A DNA stretch of 64,000 bases from Listeria goaensis. Lineage in GTDB: Bacteria; Bacillota; Bacilli; Lactobacillales; Listeriaceae. Positions 39,294 through 47,988 of the stretch are shown piece by piece. The stretch is taken from positions 115,008 through 179,007 of the forward strand of contig NZ_FYBQ01000005.1 of assembly GCF_900186125.1 (NCBI RefSeq). Direction: 5' to 3'. The notes beneath the pieces were generated by a model. It saw only the letters and a program-made list of their open reading frames with translations. It was not told the origin of the DNA and did no database searches. Each line of letters starts with the position of its first letter. The stretch's first letter is position 1. Both the position numbers and the translations under genes were made by a program.

Positions 39294-39905
39294 TCACTTT
39301 TTATCAATTTTTTCTAGTACTTTTTCAATATTCGCACCAAGATTTTTAATTGCATTCGCACGATGGCTAATTTGGTTCTTTTCAGCAGGCGTTAAATTTG
39401 CCATCGTCACACCGCGTTCAGGTAGGAAAAACAATGGATCATAGCCAAACCCGTTTTTTCCAGAAAGCGCTTGTGCAATTTTCCCTTGGCAATCACCTTC
39501 ATAATAATCAACCTCGCCGTCTGGTGTGGCAAGAGCTAGTGTGCAGTGGAATCTTGCCGTACGCTTTTCATCTGGCGTGTCTCCGAGCTCGCGTAAGAGC
39601 TTTTCATTATTCTTGGCATCATTATGTGCCTCGCCAGCATAACGCGCAGAATAGACGCCCGGGGCGCCGTCTAGTGCATCTACAATTAACCCCGAATCAT
39701 CAGCTAGCACCGTTTGATTTAAAATTTTCGCTACCGTCGTCGCCTTTAAAGCAGCATTTTCCGCAAAAGTCGTACCCGTTTCTTCGATTTCACCAATTTC
39801 AGGAAAATCTTTCAGCGTTAAAATTTCCACATCATATTTTTCTAAAATCCCACGAAATTCCTGTGCTTTTCCAACATTTCCCGTTGCAATTACTAATTTT
39901 CGCAT
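39294..39905 (-). CDS. rdgB: XTP/dITP diphosphatase (RdgB/HAM1)
   Basis: House-cleaning enzyme hydrolysing dITP, XTP and ITP to monophosphates and PPi. Family motifs are ATGNVGKAQEFRGIL (N-terminal), TGTTFAENAALKA and DDSGLIVDALDGAPGVYSAR. GFGYDPLFF and SHRANAIKNL near the end are intact (203 aa). It lies 4 bp after rph, as in Bacillus and L. monocytogenes. Confidence 0.95.
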   Translation of the reverse strand: MRKLVIATGNVGKAQEFRGILEKYDVEILTLKDFPEIGEIEETGTTFAENAALKATTVAKILNQTVLADDSGLIVDALDGAPGVYSARYAGEAHNDAKNNEKLLRELGDTPDEKRTARFHCTLALATPDGEVDYYEGDCQGKIAQALSGKNGFGYDPLFFLPERGVTMANLTPAEKNQISHRANAIKNLGANIEKVLEKIDKK

Positions 39906-39909
39906 CTCT

Positions 39910-40656
39910 TTACTCCCCTTTTATAAGCGCCGTAATATCCGCACCTAATTGTTCTTTTTGTAGCTCAACAAGCTCCGCAATCCCTTTCCGCCCTAAGCGA
40001 AGAAGTTCACTTAGTTCCTCGTCAGAAAAAGTCGCCTCCTCGCCAGTTCCTTGTAGCTCAACAAACCGCCCTGCACCCGTCATAATCACGTTCATATCAA
40101 CGTTTGCAGCGCTATCCTCCACATAATTTAAGTCTAAAACCGCTTCCTCTTCATCTAAAATGCCCACACTTGTAGCGGCAAGAAAATCTTGAATCGGAAA
40201 TGAGTCAAATGATTTCTCCGTATGTAACCGATAAACCGCAAGCGTCATCGCGATAAAAGCGCCAGTAATAGAAGCCGTACGCGTACCTCCGTCCGCTTGG
40301 ATCACATCGCAGTCGAGCCAAATTGTTCGCTCCCCTAGCGCGTCCAAATTGACAACAGCACGTAATGCGCGGCCGATCAGGCGTTGGATTTCCATCGTCC
40401 GTCCGCTCACTTTTCCTTTGGATGATTCGCGAATGTTTCTTGAACCTGTCGCCCGTGGCAGCATGGCGTATTCAGCTGAAATCCAACCTTTTCCTTCACC
40501 ACGCATAAACGGCGGAACTTTTTCTTCAATGCTCGCGTTACAAATGACCTTCGTATTTCCAGCTGAAATTAAAACCGAACCTTCCGGATGCATGATGTAG
40601 TCTTTTTCTATCTTAATCTCACGCAATTCTTCATTATTTCTACCATCAAATCTCAT
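39910..40656 (-). CDS. rph: Ribonuclease PH
   Basis: Phosphorolytic 3' exoribonuclease that trims tRNA 3' ends. The start [14 protein letters not shown], the phosphate-binding [18 protein letters not shown], the catalytic [15 protein letters not shown] arginine cluster and [15 protein letters not shown] are intact (248 aa). It lies 18 bp after murI. Most tRNA genes of the adjacent region lack encoded CCA, so 3'-end maturation by Rph is relevant. Confidence 0.95.
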   Translation of the reverse strand: MRFDGRNNEELREIKIEKDYIMHPEGSVLISAGNTKVICNASIEEKVPPFMRGEGKGWISAEYAMLPRATGSRNIRESSKGKVSGRTMEIQRLIGRALRAVVNLDALGERTIWLDCDVIQADGGTRTASITGAFIAMTLAVYRLHTEKSFDSFPIQDFLAATSVGILDEEEAVLDLNYVEDSAANVDMNVIMTGAGRFVELQGTGEEATFSDEELSELLRLGRKGIAELVELQKEQLGADITALIKGE

Positions 40657-40673
40657 TTTTACACCTGATTCCC

Positions 40674-41477
40674 TTATTTTTCCCCAAGAGTGATGTGTTC
40701 GACATCCATTTGAGGTAGTTTTAGCCAGTCGTTTGCGATATTATGGAAAATTTTGACCGAACCTGTTGTATAAAAACGGTGATCGGTTTCGCCGCCTCTT
40801 CGTTCGAGCAAATCATGATAATCGAGCAGTGCGCTCACTTCGCTGGCCGTTTCCTCACCAGAATTAATGACCGCAACGCCTTCGCCCATCACGTTTTCAA
40901 TAAGCGGCTTTAAAAGCGGATAATGCGTGCAACCCAAAATAAGCGAATCAATTTTTGTGCTTTTTAGCGGCAAAAGTGACTCTGCAACAATTTTTTTCGC
41001 GATAGCGCTTTTATATTCGCCCGATTCCACAATCGAAACAAATTTTGGACATGCAAGTGAATCCACTTTGACTTGATTATTCAGTCCCTTCAAAGCTTTT
41101 GGATACGCCATGCTTTGAACGGTTCCAACCGTCCCGAGTACACCAATATGATTGTTGCGCGATGCTTTAAGCGCCGCCCTAGAGCCAGGCTGAATAACAC
41201 CAATGACAGGTATATCTAATTTCATGCGAATATCTTTTAACGCCGCAGCAGTTGCCGTATTACAAGCAATCACTAACATTTTGATCTTTCGCTCCACTAA
41301 AAAATTCGTCATTTCCCAAGTGAATTTTAATACTTCTTCTGTATCACGCGGACCATACGGACAACGTGCTGTATCACCTAAATAATAAATGTTTTCATGA
41401 GGAAGTTGCTTTAACACTTCTTTTACTACGGTTAAGCCCCCAACCCCCGAATCAATAAATCCTATTGCTCGTTTCAC
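40674..41477 (-). CDS. murI: Glutamate racemase
   Basis: Interconverts L- and D-glutamate for peptidoglycan. The opening [11 protein letters not shown], the first catalytic Cys in [10 protein letters not shown] (about 73) and the second in [11 protein letters not shown] (about 185) are intact (267 aa). Start is GTG behind GAGGCGAG. First gene of the operon with rph, rdgB and ysnB, a conserved Listeria order. It diverges from yslB. Confidence 0.95.
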   Translation of the reverse strand: MKRAIGFIDSGVGGLTVVKEVLKQLPHENIYYLGDTARCPYGPRDTEEVLKFTWEMTNFLVERKIKMLVIACNTATAAALKDIRMKLDIPVIGVIQPGSRAALKASRNNHIGVLGTVGTVQSMAYPKALKGLNNQVKVDSLACPKFVSIVESGEYKSAIAKKIVAESLLPLKSTKIDSLILGCTHYPLLKPLIENVMGEGVAVINSGEETASEVSALLDYHDLLERRGGETDHRFYTTGSVKIFHNIANDWLKLPQMDVEHITLGEK

Positions 41478-41596
41478 GGTCTCGCCTCAATTTCTATTTT
41501 AAATCTATACGTTTCCATTTTCTTATTTTTTCCCACTTTTAGCAAGTATTTTACAAAAATTATCCTTCTCTCTTTCCAATTGGGGCTACTTTTAGT

Positions 41597-41602
41597 TATA
41601 AT
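41597..41602 (+). promoter_or_regulatory. -10 box of yslB
   Basis: Consensus TATAAT 27 bp before the yslB start; the -35 region (TTCCAA, 17 bp upstream) is weak. Confidence 0.45.
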
Positions 41603-41629
41603 AGTGAAGAAGAAAGTGGGGTATTCACA

Positions 41630-42082
41630 ATGACAGAAGAAATTCATGAAGACGTTCAGTCGCAAATTCCAAGCTTCGGCCTTGAATTGTTGCGAGACCA
41701 TCTTATTCCTGAACTACTAGGCGAGGAAACACCACATATCCTCTACTGGGCCGGAAAAGATTTAGCAAGAAAATTTCCTTTAGCTTCTCTTGATGAAATA
41801 AGCGCATTTTTTAAAAAGGCTTCTTTCGGCGAACTTACGCTTACGAAAGAGAAAAAAGACGAGTTACGGATTACTTTAAGCGGTGAGCAGGTCGAAAAGC
41901 GCTTTTTAGCGGAAGGAAATCCTACTTTTAAACTAGAAGCAGGGTTTTTAGCGGAACAAATTCAAAGTCAGCGAGGCTTCTACGCAGAAGCTTACGATGA
42001 AATCAACGCGCGGAAAAAAGAGGCGCTCCTAATTGTGAAATGGGACCGGAAAGAAACGACCGATAACGAGGAAAACTATTAA
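41630..42082 (+). CDS. yslB: YslB family (DUF2507) protein
   Basis: A 150-aa cytosolic protein of the YslB family. PSFGLELLRDHLIPELLG and HILYWAGKDLARKFPLAS are typical of its N-terminal half, and the C-terminus ends KKEALLIVKWDRKETT. It has a nucleotide-free alpha/beta fold and no clear biochemical role. It is divergent from murI. A second, deleted copy of part of this gene lies at 44630-44712. Confidence 0.88.
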   Translation: MTEEIHEDVQSQIPSFGLELLRDHLIPELLGEETPHILYWAGKDLARKFPLASLDEISAFFKKASFGELTLTKEKKDELRITLSGEQVEKRFLAEGNPTFKLEAGFLAEQIQSQRGFYAEAYDEINARKKEALLIVKWDRKETTDNEENY

Positions 42083-42132
42083 AAATCAGGTAGCACGTCA
42101 TGTTTAAAAGCTGACGACTACCTGATTTTTTT
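42082..42132. terminator. Bidirectional terminator between yslB and the first Ig-repeat gene
   Basis: AATCAGGTAG-CA-CGTCA pairs with TGACG-A-CTACCTGATT, followed by T's on the plus strand. Confidence 0.85.
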
Positions 42133-42246
42133 ATGTGTATAATTTGAAAATGTTGCAACAACCATCATAAAAGTTATTGCACAAACTATTTCTTTATCGA
42201 TTTTACTTTTTAAAACTCATATTGCGTATTTCTACAACTTTCTAAA

Positions 42247-44274
42247 CTACCTTACTAGAATAGCAACAGTCGATTCAGAAACTTTAATACTTGCACTATC
42301 ATACGCAATGATGGAAACGATATCTGTCATCGAAGTAATTTGCGGGCGAGCGTAATATGAATAGTTTCCTGCTGTAACTGGAACTTTGCTTAAAGTAACT
42401 CCATTTACTTTTAACGCCACATACCTTACATTGCCCGTATATGTTCCAGATACATATTTATCTTGGTCTATTGTATAATCGTTTGCTGTAATGGTGCAAG
42501 TTGTACTCCCAGAATTGTATAATTTTACTTCCTCTCTCGCAATGACAGTACCTTTTGAGTCATAACCAATGACATACACTTTATCTGTAGTTCCATTCGT
42601 AATATTTGGTCGTGCGTAATATCGATACTTCCCATCTGTTGCAACTGGAACTTTACTTAGCGTAGCTCCGTTTACCTCTAAAGAAACATATTGCACATCA
42701 CCCGTATACGTTCCAGATACATATTTATCTTGGTTTACCGTATAATCATATGCGCTAATGCTACCTGTTGAACTATTTGTATCGTTTAATGCAACTTTTG
42801 TTTTCGAAACTTCAGCACCACTTGAATCATAACCAATCATATACATTTGATCTGTATTTGCATCTGTCTCCGTTAATCTGGCATAGTACTGATAGCTACC
42901 GCCTGTAACTGGAACTTTACTTCGTTTAACTCCTTTTACTTCTAATGCCACATACTTTACATCACCTGTATACGTTCCTGTTACATATCTATCTTGGTTT
43001 ATCATATAAGGATTTACTGTAAGGGTACTCGTTATGTCACTACCTGTATCTGTGCCAAGTAATGTAACTTTCTCTCTTGTAGTTCGGACAATTTTCGAGT
43101 CATAAGCAACGATGTACACTTGATCTGTATTTACATATGTCTCCGTTAGTCTGGCATAGCATTCAAAGCTACCACCTGTAACTGGAACTTTACTTCGTTC
43201 AACGCCCTTTACTTCTATTGCAACATACCTTACATCACCCGTATACGTCCCTGTTATGATTCTATCTTGGTTTACTGTAAAGGGATTTACTGTAAGGGTA
43301 CTCGTTATGTCACTACCTGTTTCTGTGCCAAGTAATGTAACTTTCTCTCTTGCAATTTGGGCATTTTTCGCGTCATAAGCAATGATGTACACTTGATTTG
43401 TATTTACATCTGACTCCGTTAGTCTGGCATAGTATTCATAGCTGCCACCTGTAACTGGCATTTTACTTCGTTCAATGCCCTTTACTTCTAATGCAACATA
43501 CTTTATATCGCCCGTATACGTCCCTGTTATGTTTCTATCTTGGTTTACTGTGTAGGGATTTACTGTAAGAGTGTTGGTTATGTCACTGCCTGTATCTGTG
43601 CCAAGCAATGTAACTTTCTCACTTGCAATTTGGACATTTTTTGAGTCATAAGCAATGATGTACACTTGATCTGTATTTACATCTGACTCCGTTAGTCTGG
43701 CATAGTATTCATAGCTACCACCTGTAACTGGAACTCTACTTCGTTTAACTCCTTTTACTTCTAATGCAACATACTTTACATCACCTGTATATGTCCCTGT
43801 TATGTATCTATCTTGGTCTACTGTATAAGGATTTACTGTAATAGCCCCTCCTGTCACAGTATCTGTGCTGCGTAACGTGACTTTCGTGCGTGCTAATTGT
43901 TGATTAGAAGAATCAAGCCCAACTAGATACACGTCTTGGTTTACGTCAGTAATCTCAGGCCGCGCATAATATTCAAAGCTTCCAGCCACGGGAATAGTCG
44001 CTTTTCTAAGACCATCTACTTCTAAATAAACCCTTGTCACAGCACCTGTAGCCTCTGCTTGAATACGACTATCTGTACCAACATAAAAGTCTTGGTTGAC
44101 AATGATTGTGCCTGCAGCATTCGTATTTGTTTCCGTGTCAACGTTTACAACCTCTTGATTAGTTTCTGTCGCTAACACATCGTGTGGTAAAGTAGTCATA
44201 ACTGTTGCAACAAACACTGTAGCTGCAATAATACTAACACTTAACTTTCTTAACTTAGCTTTTTTGTTCTTCAT
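42247..44274 (-). CDS. Secreted protein with seven Ig-like repeats (BIg_15-like)
   Basis: A 675-aa exported protein: signal peptide of about 36 residues (basic KKAKLRKL start, hydrophobic core, LATE cleavage area), then seven repeats of 83-91 residues starting near 55, 142, 232, 323, 414, 504 and 593. Each repeat follows the pattern D-x-Y-V-x-G-x-Y-T-G-D-V-x-Y-V-x-L-E-V-x-G, then S-x-V-P-V, YYAR, D-Q-V-Y-V-I-x-Y-D-S and K-V-x-L, as in Listeria Ig-like cell-surface proteins. No LPXTG, GW, LysM or other anchor is visible, so it is probably released. The ribosome site AAGGGAGAAG is good. Confidence 0.85.
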   Translation of the reverse strand: MKNKKAKLRKLSVSIIAATVFVATVMTTLPHDVLATETNQEVVNVDTETNTNAAGTIIVNQDFYVGTDSRIQAEATGAVTRVYLEVDGLRKATIPVAGSFEYYARPEITDVNQDVYLVGLDSSNQQLARTKVTLRSTDTVTGGAITVNPYTVDQDRYITGTYTGDVKYVALEVKGVKRSRVPVTGGSYEYYARLTESDVNTDQVYIIAYDSKNVQIASEKVTLLGTDTGSDITNTLTVNPYTVNQDRNITGTYTGDIKYVALEVKGIERSKMPVTGGSYEYYARLTESDVNTNQVYIIAYDAKNAQIAREKVTLLGTETGSDITSTLTVNPFTVNQDRIITGTYTGDVRYVAIEVKGVERSKVPVTGGSFECYARLTETYVNTDQVYIVAYDSKIVRTTREKVTLLGTDTGSDITSTLTVNPYMINQDRYVTGTYTGDVKYVALEVKGVKRSKVPVTGGSYQYYARLTETDANTDQMYMIGYDSSGAEVSKTKVALNDTNSSTGSISAYDYTVNQDKYVSGTYTGDVQYVSLEVNGATLSKVPVATDGKYRYYARPNITNGTTDKVYVIGYDSKGTVIAREEVKLYNSGSTTCTITANDYTIDQDKYVSGTYTGNVRYVALKVNGVTLSKVPVTAGNYSYYARPQITSMTDIVSIIAYDSASIKVSESTVAILVR
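42766..43851 (-). repeat. Four near-identical 270-273-bp tandem repeats
   Basis: Repeats 2-5 of the Ig-repeat gene (residues 142-503) are highly alike at DNA level, far more so than repeats 1, 6 and 7. The unit is 270-273 bp. Such blocks change number by slipped pairing or unequal recombination. Confidence 0.85.
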
Positions 44275-44629
44275 ATTTATCTTCTCCCTTGTTTAAGATA
44301 GTCATTTAACAGCTGCCTTTAAATCTAAAAACATGTATATCTTAAAAAAAACTTTTCACAGTATACCGTTATTGATTTTATATGCTTTAGCACACCGTTT
44401 AGCCTCGCTTGTTATTTATGATTATCTTTTCTAAATAATTAAAACTTCGTTTGGATGCTCCTCCTTTGATGGGAATTATGACGAATGTGTTTTGAAATAT
44501 CAAAATACACATAATCATGATACCATCAAAGAAACACACGAAATGGATATTAAAATAGTTTTCCTTACATATTTTATGTATAAAATGTTACGTTTATTTT
44601 TTAAAAAGTATATTATTTATGTAATCAAG
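44275..44629. other. AT-rich intergenic/promoter region of the first Ig-repeat gene
   Basis: No gene found. It should hold the promoter for the minus-strand gene; a TATACT-like box lies at about 44361-44366 with no good -35. A motif CTAAACGGT (minus strand, 44394-44402) recurs upstream of the second Ig-repeat gene. Confidence 0.5.
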
Positions 44630-44712
44630 CCAGCGGAAAACAGAAAATTTCCTTTAGCTTCTTTTTCGGAAAAAGAAGACTTTGTTAATTGTGAAATGGG
44701 ACCAAAAAAATA
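44630..44712 (+). pseudogene. Internally deleted yslB remnant
   Basis: Two stretches match yslB on the same strand and in the same order. Block 1, AGAAAATTTCCTTTAGCTTC (44642-44661), equals the yslB stretch encoding RKFPLAS (41768-41788). Block 2 (about 44667-44702) matches the yslB 3' end encoding KKEALLIVKWD, including TTGTGAAATGGGACC. About 220 bp between them is missing, and the frames of the two blocks differ, so it cannot encode YslB. Confidence 0.8.
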
Positions 44713-44774
44713 AAAGCATAAAACCAGACATAATCCCATTTTTAAAATGGAGTTCACTGGTTCTATGCTTTTTT
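44711..44774. terminator. Terminator between the yslB remnant and the second Ig-repeat gene
   Basis: AAAAGCATA-AAA-CCAG pairs with CTGG-TTC-TATGCTTTT, with T's on both sides. It corresponds in position to the terminator after intact yslB. Confidence 0.75.
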
Positions 44775-44783
44775 GTTGCGTGA

Positions 44784-46973
44784 TTATCTTACCGCGACTG
44801 GTGATTCAGCAATAAGACTGCCTGCATTATTATATGCAAGGACTGAAACTACATCTGTTGTCGAAGTGATTTGTGGACGTGCATAATACGTATAGTTCCC
44901 GTCTACAACCGGAATTCTACTTAAAATCGTTCCGTTCACTCTCAAAGTAATGTATTTTACATTCCCTGTATACGTTCCAACCACATATTTATCTTGATTT
45001 AATATGTAGTTATATGCTGTAATAGTGCCATCTAGTTCACTATTCGTCCCGGACAATGTCACTTTGACTCTTGAAACTTCATTGCCTTCTGAGTTATAGC
45101 CAATAACATATACTTGATCCGTATTGGCATTCGTAATATTTGGCCGCGCATAGTACTGGAAACTACCATCTGTTGCAACTGGAATACTGTAAAGAACCGT
45201 GCCGTTCACTGAAAGACCTACTTTTTTGATATCTCCTGTATACGTTCCTTTCACATAAGCATCCGCCCCAACAATAAAATTCTTAGGAGAAACTGTACCT
45301 GTTCTTATTTGTCCATCTTTTAAGGTCACTTTTGTGCGTGCTAACTGCTCATTAGAAGCATTAAGTCCAACTAAATAGACATCTTGATTTACGTGAGTAA
45401 TGACATTCTTGGCATAGTACTCAAAGCTACTCGCCACAGGAATAGTTGATTTTCTCACACCATCTACTTCTAGATAAACTTTTGTCACATCTCCTGTAAC
45501 TTCCGCTTGAATTCGGCTATCCACGCCAACAAGATAATCCTTTTTGACGCTGACTGTACCAGTAGATGTCTGAGTTTGTACTACAGTTGTGCTTGCACTT
45601 GACGTTTTACCATTTGCTGTTGCCGTTGCAATAATAACCGTATTCGCAGCTTGTTTTTGTATCGTTAATACATACACACCATCAGAAGCCACTCGACCTC
45701 TTGCTAACACCACACCACTTTGATTTTTCAATTCAATATCTGCATTTGGCTCTGCTGTCCCTTCTGCCCTTACTGAATCTGTTGTTAATGACTTAATGGT
45801 TGTTGGTGCAATACTTTCGCGTTTAACCGTTGTGGATGCACTTTCGGTTTTACCACTTACCGTCGCTGTAGCTGTAATAATTGTTCCCTCAGGTTGCTTT
45901 GGAATGGTCAAACTGTAGTAGCCATCTGTCGCAACTTTGCCTCTCGCAAGGATAATACCACTTTGGTTTTTCAATTCAATATCTGCATTTGGTTCCGCGG
46001 TTCCTTCTGCCCTTACTGAATCCGTTGTTATCGCTTCAATGGTTGTGGGTGCCATACGCTCTCGCACAACTGTTGTGGACGCACTTTCGGTTTGTCCCTT
46101 TGCCGTCACAGTAGCTGTGATAATTGTTCCTTCTAATTGTTTGGGAATCGCTAAATTATACCTACCGTCAGAACCTACGCTTCCAACTGCCAGTTGCGTC
46201 CCGCTTTGATTTTTAATGCTAATTATAGTGTTAGGTTCAGCTGTTCCTTCCACCCTCGTCGAATCAGTTGTAAGCTTATTAATTGTAGTAAAAGCAAGAT
46301 CTGCCTCTTTCACAATGATAGAATCTACACTAAGAGCAATGGTTGATTGATTATTTACTATTTCGCGATAAGCTAATGATATTTTTATTTTAGTACCTGC
46401 TGCTTGTTTTGGAATAACAAACGCAAATGTACCGTTAGTATTGACTGTACCACTCGCAATTTGGTTCTCGGAATCATTCACTGAAATAACAATATCTGCT
46501 CCTGGCGTCGCTGTCCCACTTATTACGTTTGAGTTTGGGGTAACAGGATACGTTTCAAATGGAATACGGTCAGTATAAACGACCGTTGCATCAGCACTCG
46601 AAGTATTGCCATCTTTAGTTGCTGTCACTGTCATGACCGTATTAGCTGCTTGTTCCGCAATGCTAATTCTATATCCGCCTTCAAAATCTGCGCGTCCTGT
46701 CCCAATTTGGACACCATTGTTAGTAACCGTAATGGCTGAACCAGGTTCTGCAAAACCTTTAGCGATTGTTGATTTTGTAGTGGCACCTCCCCAAATTGTT
46801 GTAGTTCCGATGGCAGCGTTTACATTTTTAACAACTTGATTACCCACTACTTCCTGATTCGCTTCAATCGCTACCGCATTATAAGGTACTGTCGTTAGAA
46901 TAGTTGACGCAATAACAGTGGACAAAACGGCACTAATGCTCAATTTCCTTAACTTAGATTTTTTGCTAGTCAT
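44784..46973 (-). CDS. Secreted protein with five Big_6-like and three BIg_15-like domains
   Basis: A 729-aa exported protein, paralogous to the 42.2-kb gene at both ends: signal peptide with KKSKLRKLS, and C-terminal Ig-like repeats at about 472-558, 559-648 and 649-729. Between them are five shorter Big_6-like domains at about 55-139, 140-228, 229-309, 310-390 and 391-471. They carry TTIxxxTTDSxRxEGTAEP, then AxIELKNQSG, then a terminal STTV stretch; the last three are near-identical. As in its paralogue no anchor motif is visible. Acquisition of the Big_6 block and loss of Ig repeats distinguish the two copies. Confidence 0.85.
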   Translation of the reverse strand: MTSKKSKLRKLSISAVLSTVIASTILTTVPYNAVAIEANQEVVGNQVVKNVNAAIGTTTIWGGATTKSTIAKGFAEPGSAITVTNNGVQIGTGRADFEGGYRISIAEQAANTVMTVTATKDGNTSSADATVVYTDRIPFETYPVTPNSNVISGTATPGADIVISVNDSENQIASGTVNTNGTFAFVIPKQAAGTKIKISLAYREIVNNQSTIALSVDSIIVKEADLAFTTINKLTTDSTRVEGTAEPNTIISIKNQSGTQLAVGSVGSDGRYNLAIPKQLEGTIITATVTAKGQTESASTTVVRERMAPTTIEAITTDSVRAEGTAEPNADIELKNQSGIILARGKVATDGYYSLTIPKQPEGTIITATATVSGKTESASTTVKRESIAPTTIKSLTTDSVRAEGTAEPNADIELKNQSGVVLARGRVASDGVYVLTIQKQAANTVIIATATANGKTSSASTTVVQTQTSTGTVSVKKDYLVGVDSRIQAEVTGDVTKVYLEVDGVRKSTIPVASSFEYYAKNVITHVNQDVYLVGLNASNEQLARTKVTLKDGQIRTGTVSPKNFIVGADAYVKGTYTGDIKKVGLSVNGTVLYSIPVATDGSFQYYARPNITNANTDQVYVIGYNSEGNEVSRVKVTLSGTNSELDGTITAYNYILNQDKYVVGTYTGNVKYITLRVNGTILSRIPVVDGNYTYYARPQITSTTDVVSVLAYNNAGSLIAESPVAVR

Positions 46974-47424
46974 GTTTGCACTCTCCCTTTTTCTTAGTTA
47001 AGACAATCTTCCAAATTAACATAACTAATCGCCTTTTTACAATCTAGAAAATATGTAAGTTCACTTTGATTTAAAGTGAGGTTGGGTAGTACTCAAGAAG
47101 TCCCCCATTGATTATTCATAAGTTTTACATACTCTGACGAACCGTTTAGATTATTTTGTTTTTTCTTGATTGCCTTTTTCTGAACAGCTAAAAATTCGCG
47201 CAGTTGTCCCTCCTTTGCTATAAAGTATAACTGTTTATTTAAACTAAAATATAAACAGTTATACTCATAATAACATCAAAAAATATACAAATAGGCTAGT
47301 AAAATAGTTTTTTAAACGAAAAATATGTATATTTTATGACATTTACAGAGAATATATGAATCTTTCTTAATCTATTTACTCTATAATAGAGTTTTAAAGA
47401 ATTAAAAAAAGTAGAAAATATTTT
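46974..47424. other. 451-bp intergenic region with inverted repeats, no gene
   Basis: No coding gene seen. It contains a repeat of the CTAAACGGT motif (minus strand, 47141-47149), a perfect 15-bp inverted repeat at 47224-47265, and the symmetric ACTCTA-TAA-TAGAGT (47378-47392). The GNAT terminator lies at its right end. It should include the promoter of the second Ig-repeat gene, but I could not fix it. Confidence 0.5.
47224..47265. repeat. Perfect 15-bp inverted repeat
   Basis: AGTATAACTGTTTAT and its exact inverse separated by 12 bp. No T-run follows on either strand, so an operator or a structured RNA element is likelier than a terminator. Confidence 0.7.
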
Positions 47425-47435
47425 CTACTTTTTTT
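47404..47435. terminator. Terminator overlapping the GNAT stop
   Basis: Perfect symmetric AAAAAAAGTAGAAAAT/ATTTTCTACTTTTTTT stem, overlapping the last codons of the acetyltransferase gene. Confidence 0.85.
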
Positions 47436-47967
47436 CGTATTCTTCCAGCAATAAACCGTACACAACATAATCAACAAAGCGACCATTGATAAATTTTGCC
47501 TCTTTCAAAATTCCTTCTTTTCTAAAGCCTAATTTTTCAGGTAAGGACTGGCTCTTCTCATTATTAGATGCAATTTTCATTTCAATTCTATGTAACTTAA
47601 GCGTGTGGAAGCCATAATCAATTAAAAAGCGTAGCGACTTAATCATCAGGCCTTGGCCTTGAAACGGTTCAGCTAACCAATAACCTATTTCGCCACTCTG
47701 GTTGACTTTATCCATTGTATGAAAACTGATAGAGCCGACGAGTTTTCCTTCGTATTCCATCATAAATAAAGTTGGCACTTCTTCATTAACGTTCATTTGA
47801 TACGCTATATTACGCGCGGTATCGCTTTTTGTTTCAGCTTTATCGCTGACCGTCAGCCAGTTTCTTAAATAACTTTTGGCCGATTTAATCAGTTCAAAAT
47901 AGTCGTCTACATCATTTTTAGTTAAAACGCGAATGGTAAGTTTCTCATCAATTTGATGTTTGAACAT
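47425..47967 (-). CDS. GNAT-family acetyltransferase (RimJ/RimL type)
   Basis: A 180-aa N-acetyltransferase. The central GSISFHTMDKVNQSGEIGYW and acetyl-CoA loop FQGQGLMIKSLRFLIDYG are typical, with EMKIASNNEKSQSLPEKLGF towards the C-terminus. Relatives acetylate ribosomal protein N-termini or small molecules; the target is unknown. AAAGGTGG precedes the ATG, and it starts 21 bp after the menE stop, so it may be the last gene of the men operon. Confidence 0.85.
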   Translation of the reverse strand: MFKHQIDEKLTIRVLTKNDVDDYFELIKSAKSYLRNWLTVSDKAETKSDTARNIAYQMNVNEEVPTLFMMEYEGKLVGSISFHTMDKVNQSGEIGYWLAEPFQGQGLMIKSLRFLIDYGFHTLKLHRIEMKIASNNEKSQSLPEKLGFRKEGILKEAKFINGRFVDYVVYGLLLEEYEKK

Positions 47968-47988
47968 TGGTTTTCCACCTTTCAGCCG

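Noticed and set aside
42766..43851. Possible CRISPR-like array
   Set aside because: The regular units are 270-273 bp and code for Ig domains; no short repeats with unique spacers.
44492..44713. 73-codon plus-strand frame
   Set aside because: Its end is the yslB remnant read in mixed frame and its start has no ribosome site; annotated as a pseudogene piece instead.
42247..47400. PrfA box or internalin-type leucine-rich repeats at the surface-gene locus
   Set aside because: No TTAACA-N2-TGTTAA-like palindrome or LRR pattern found, so no virulence-regulon claim is made.
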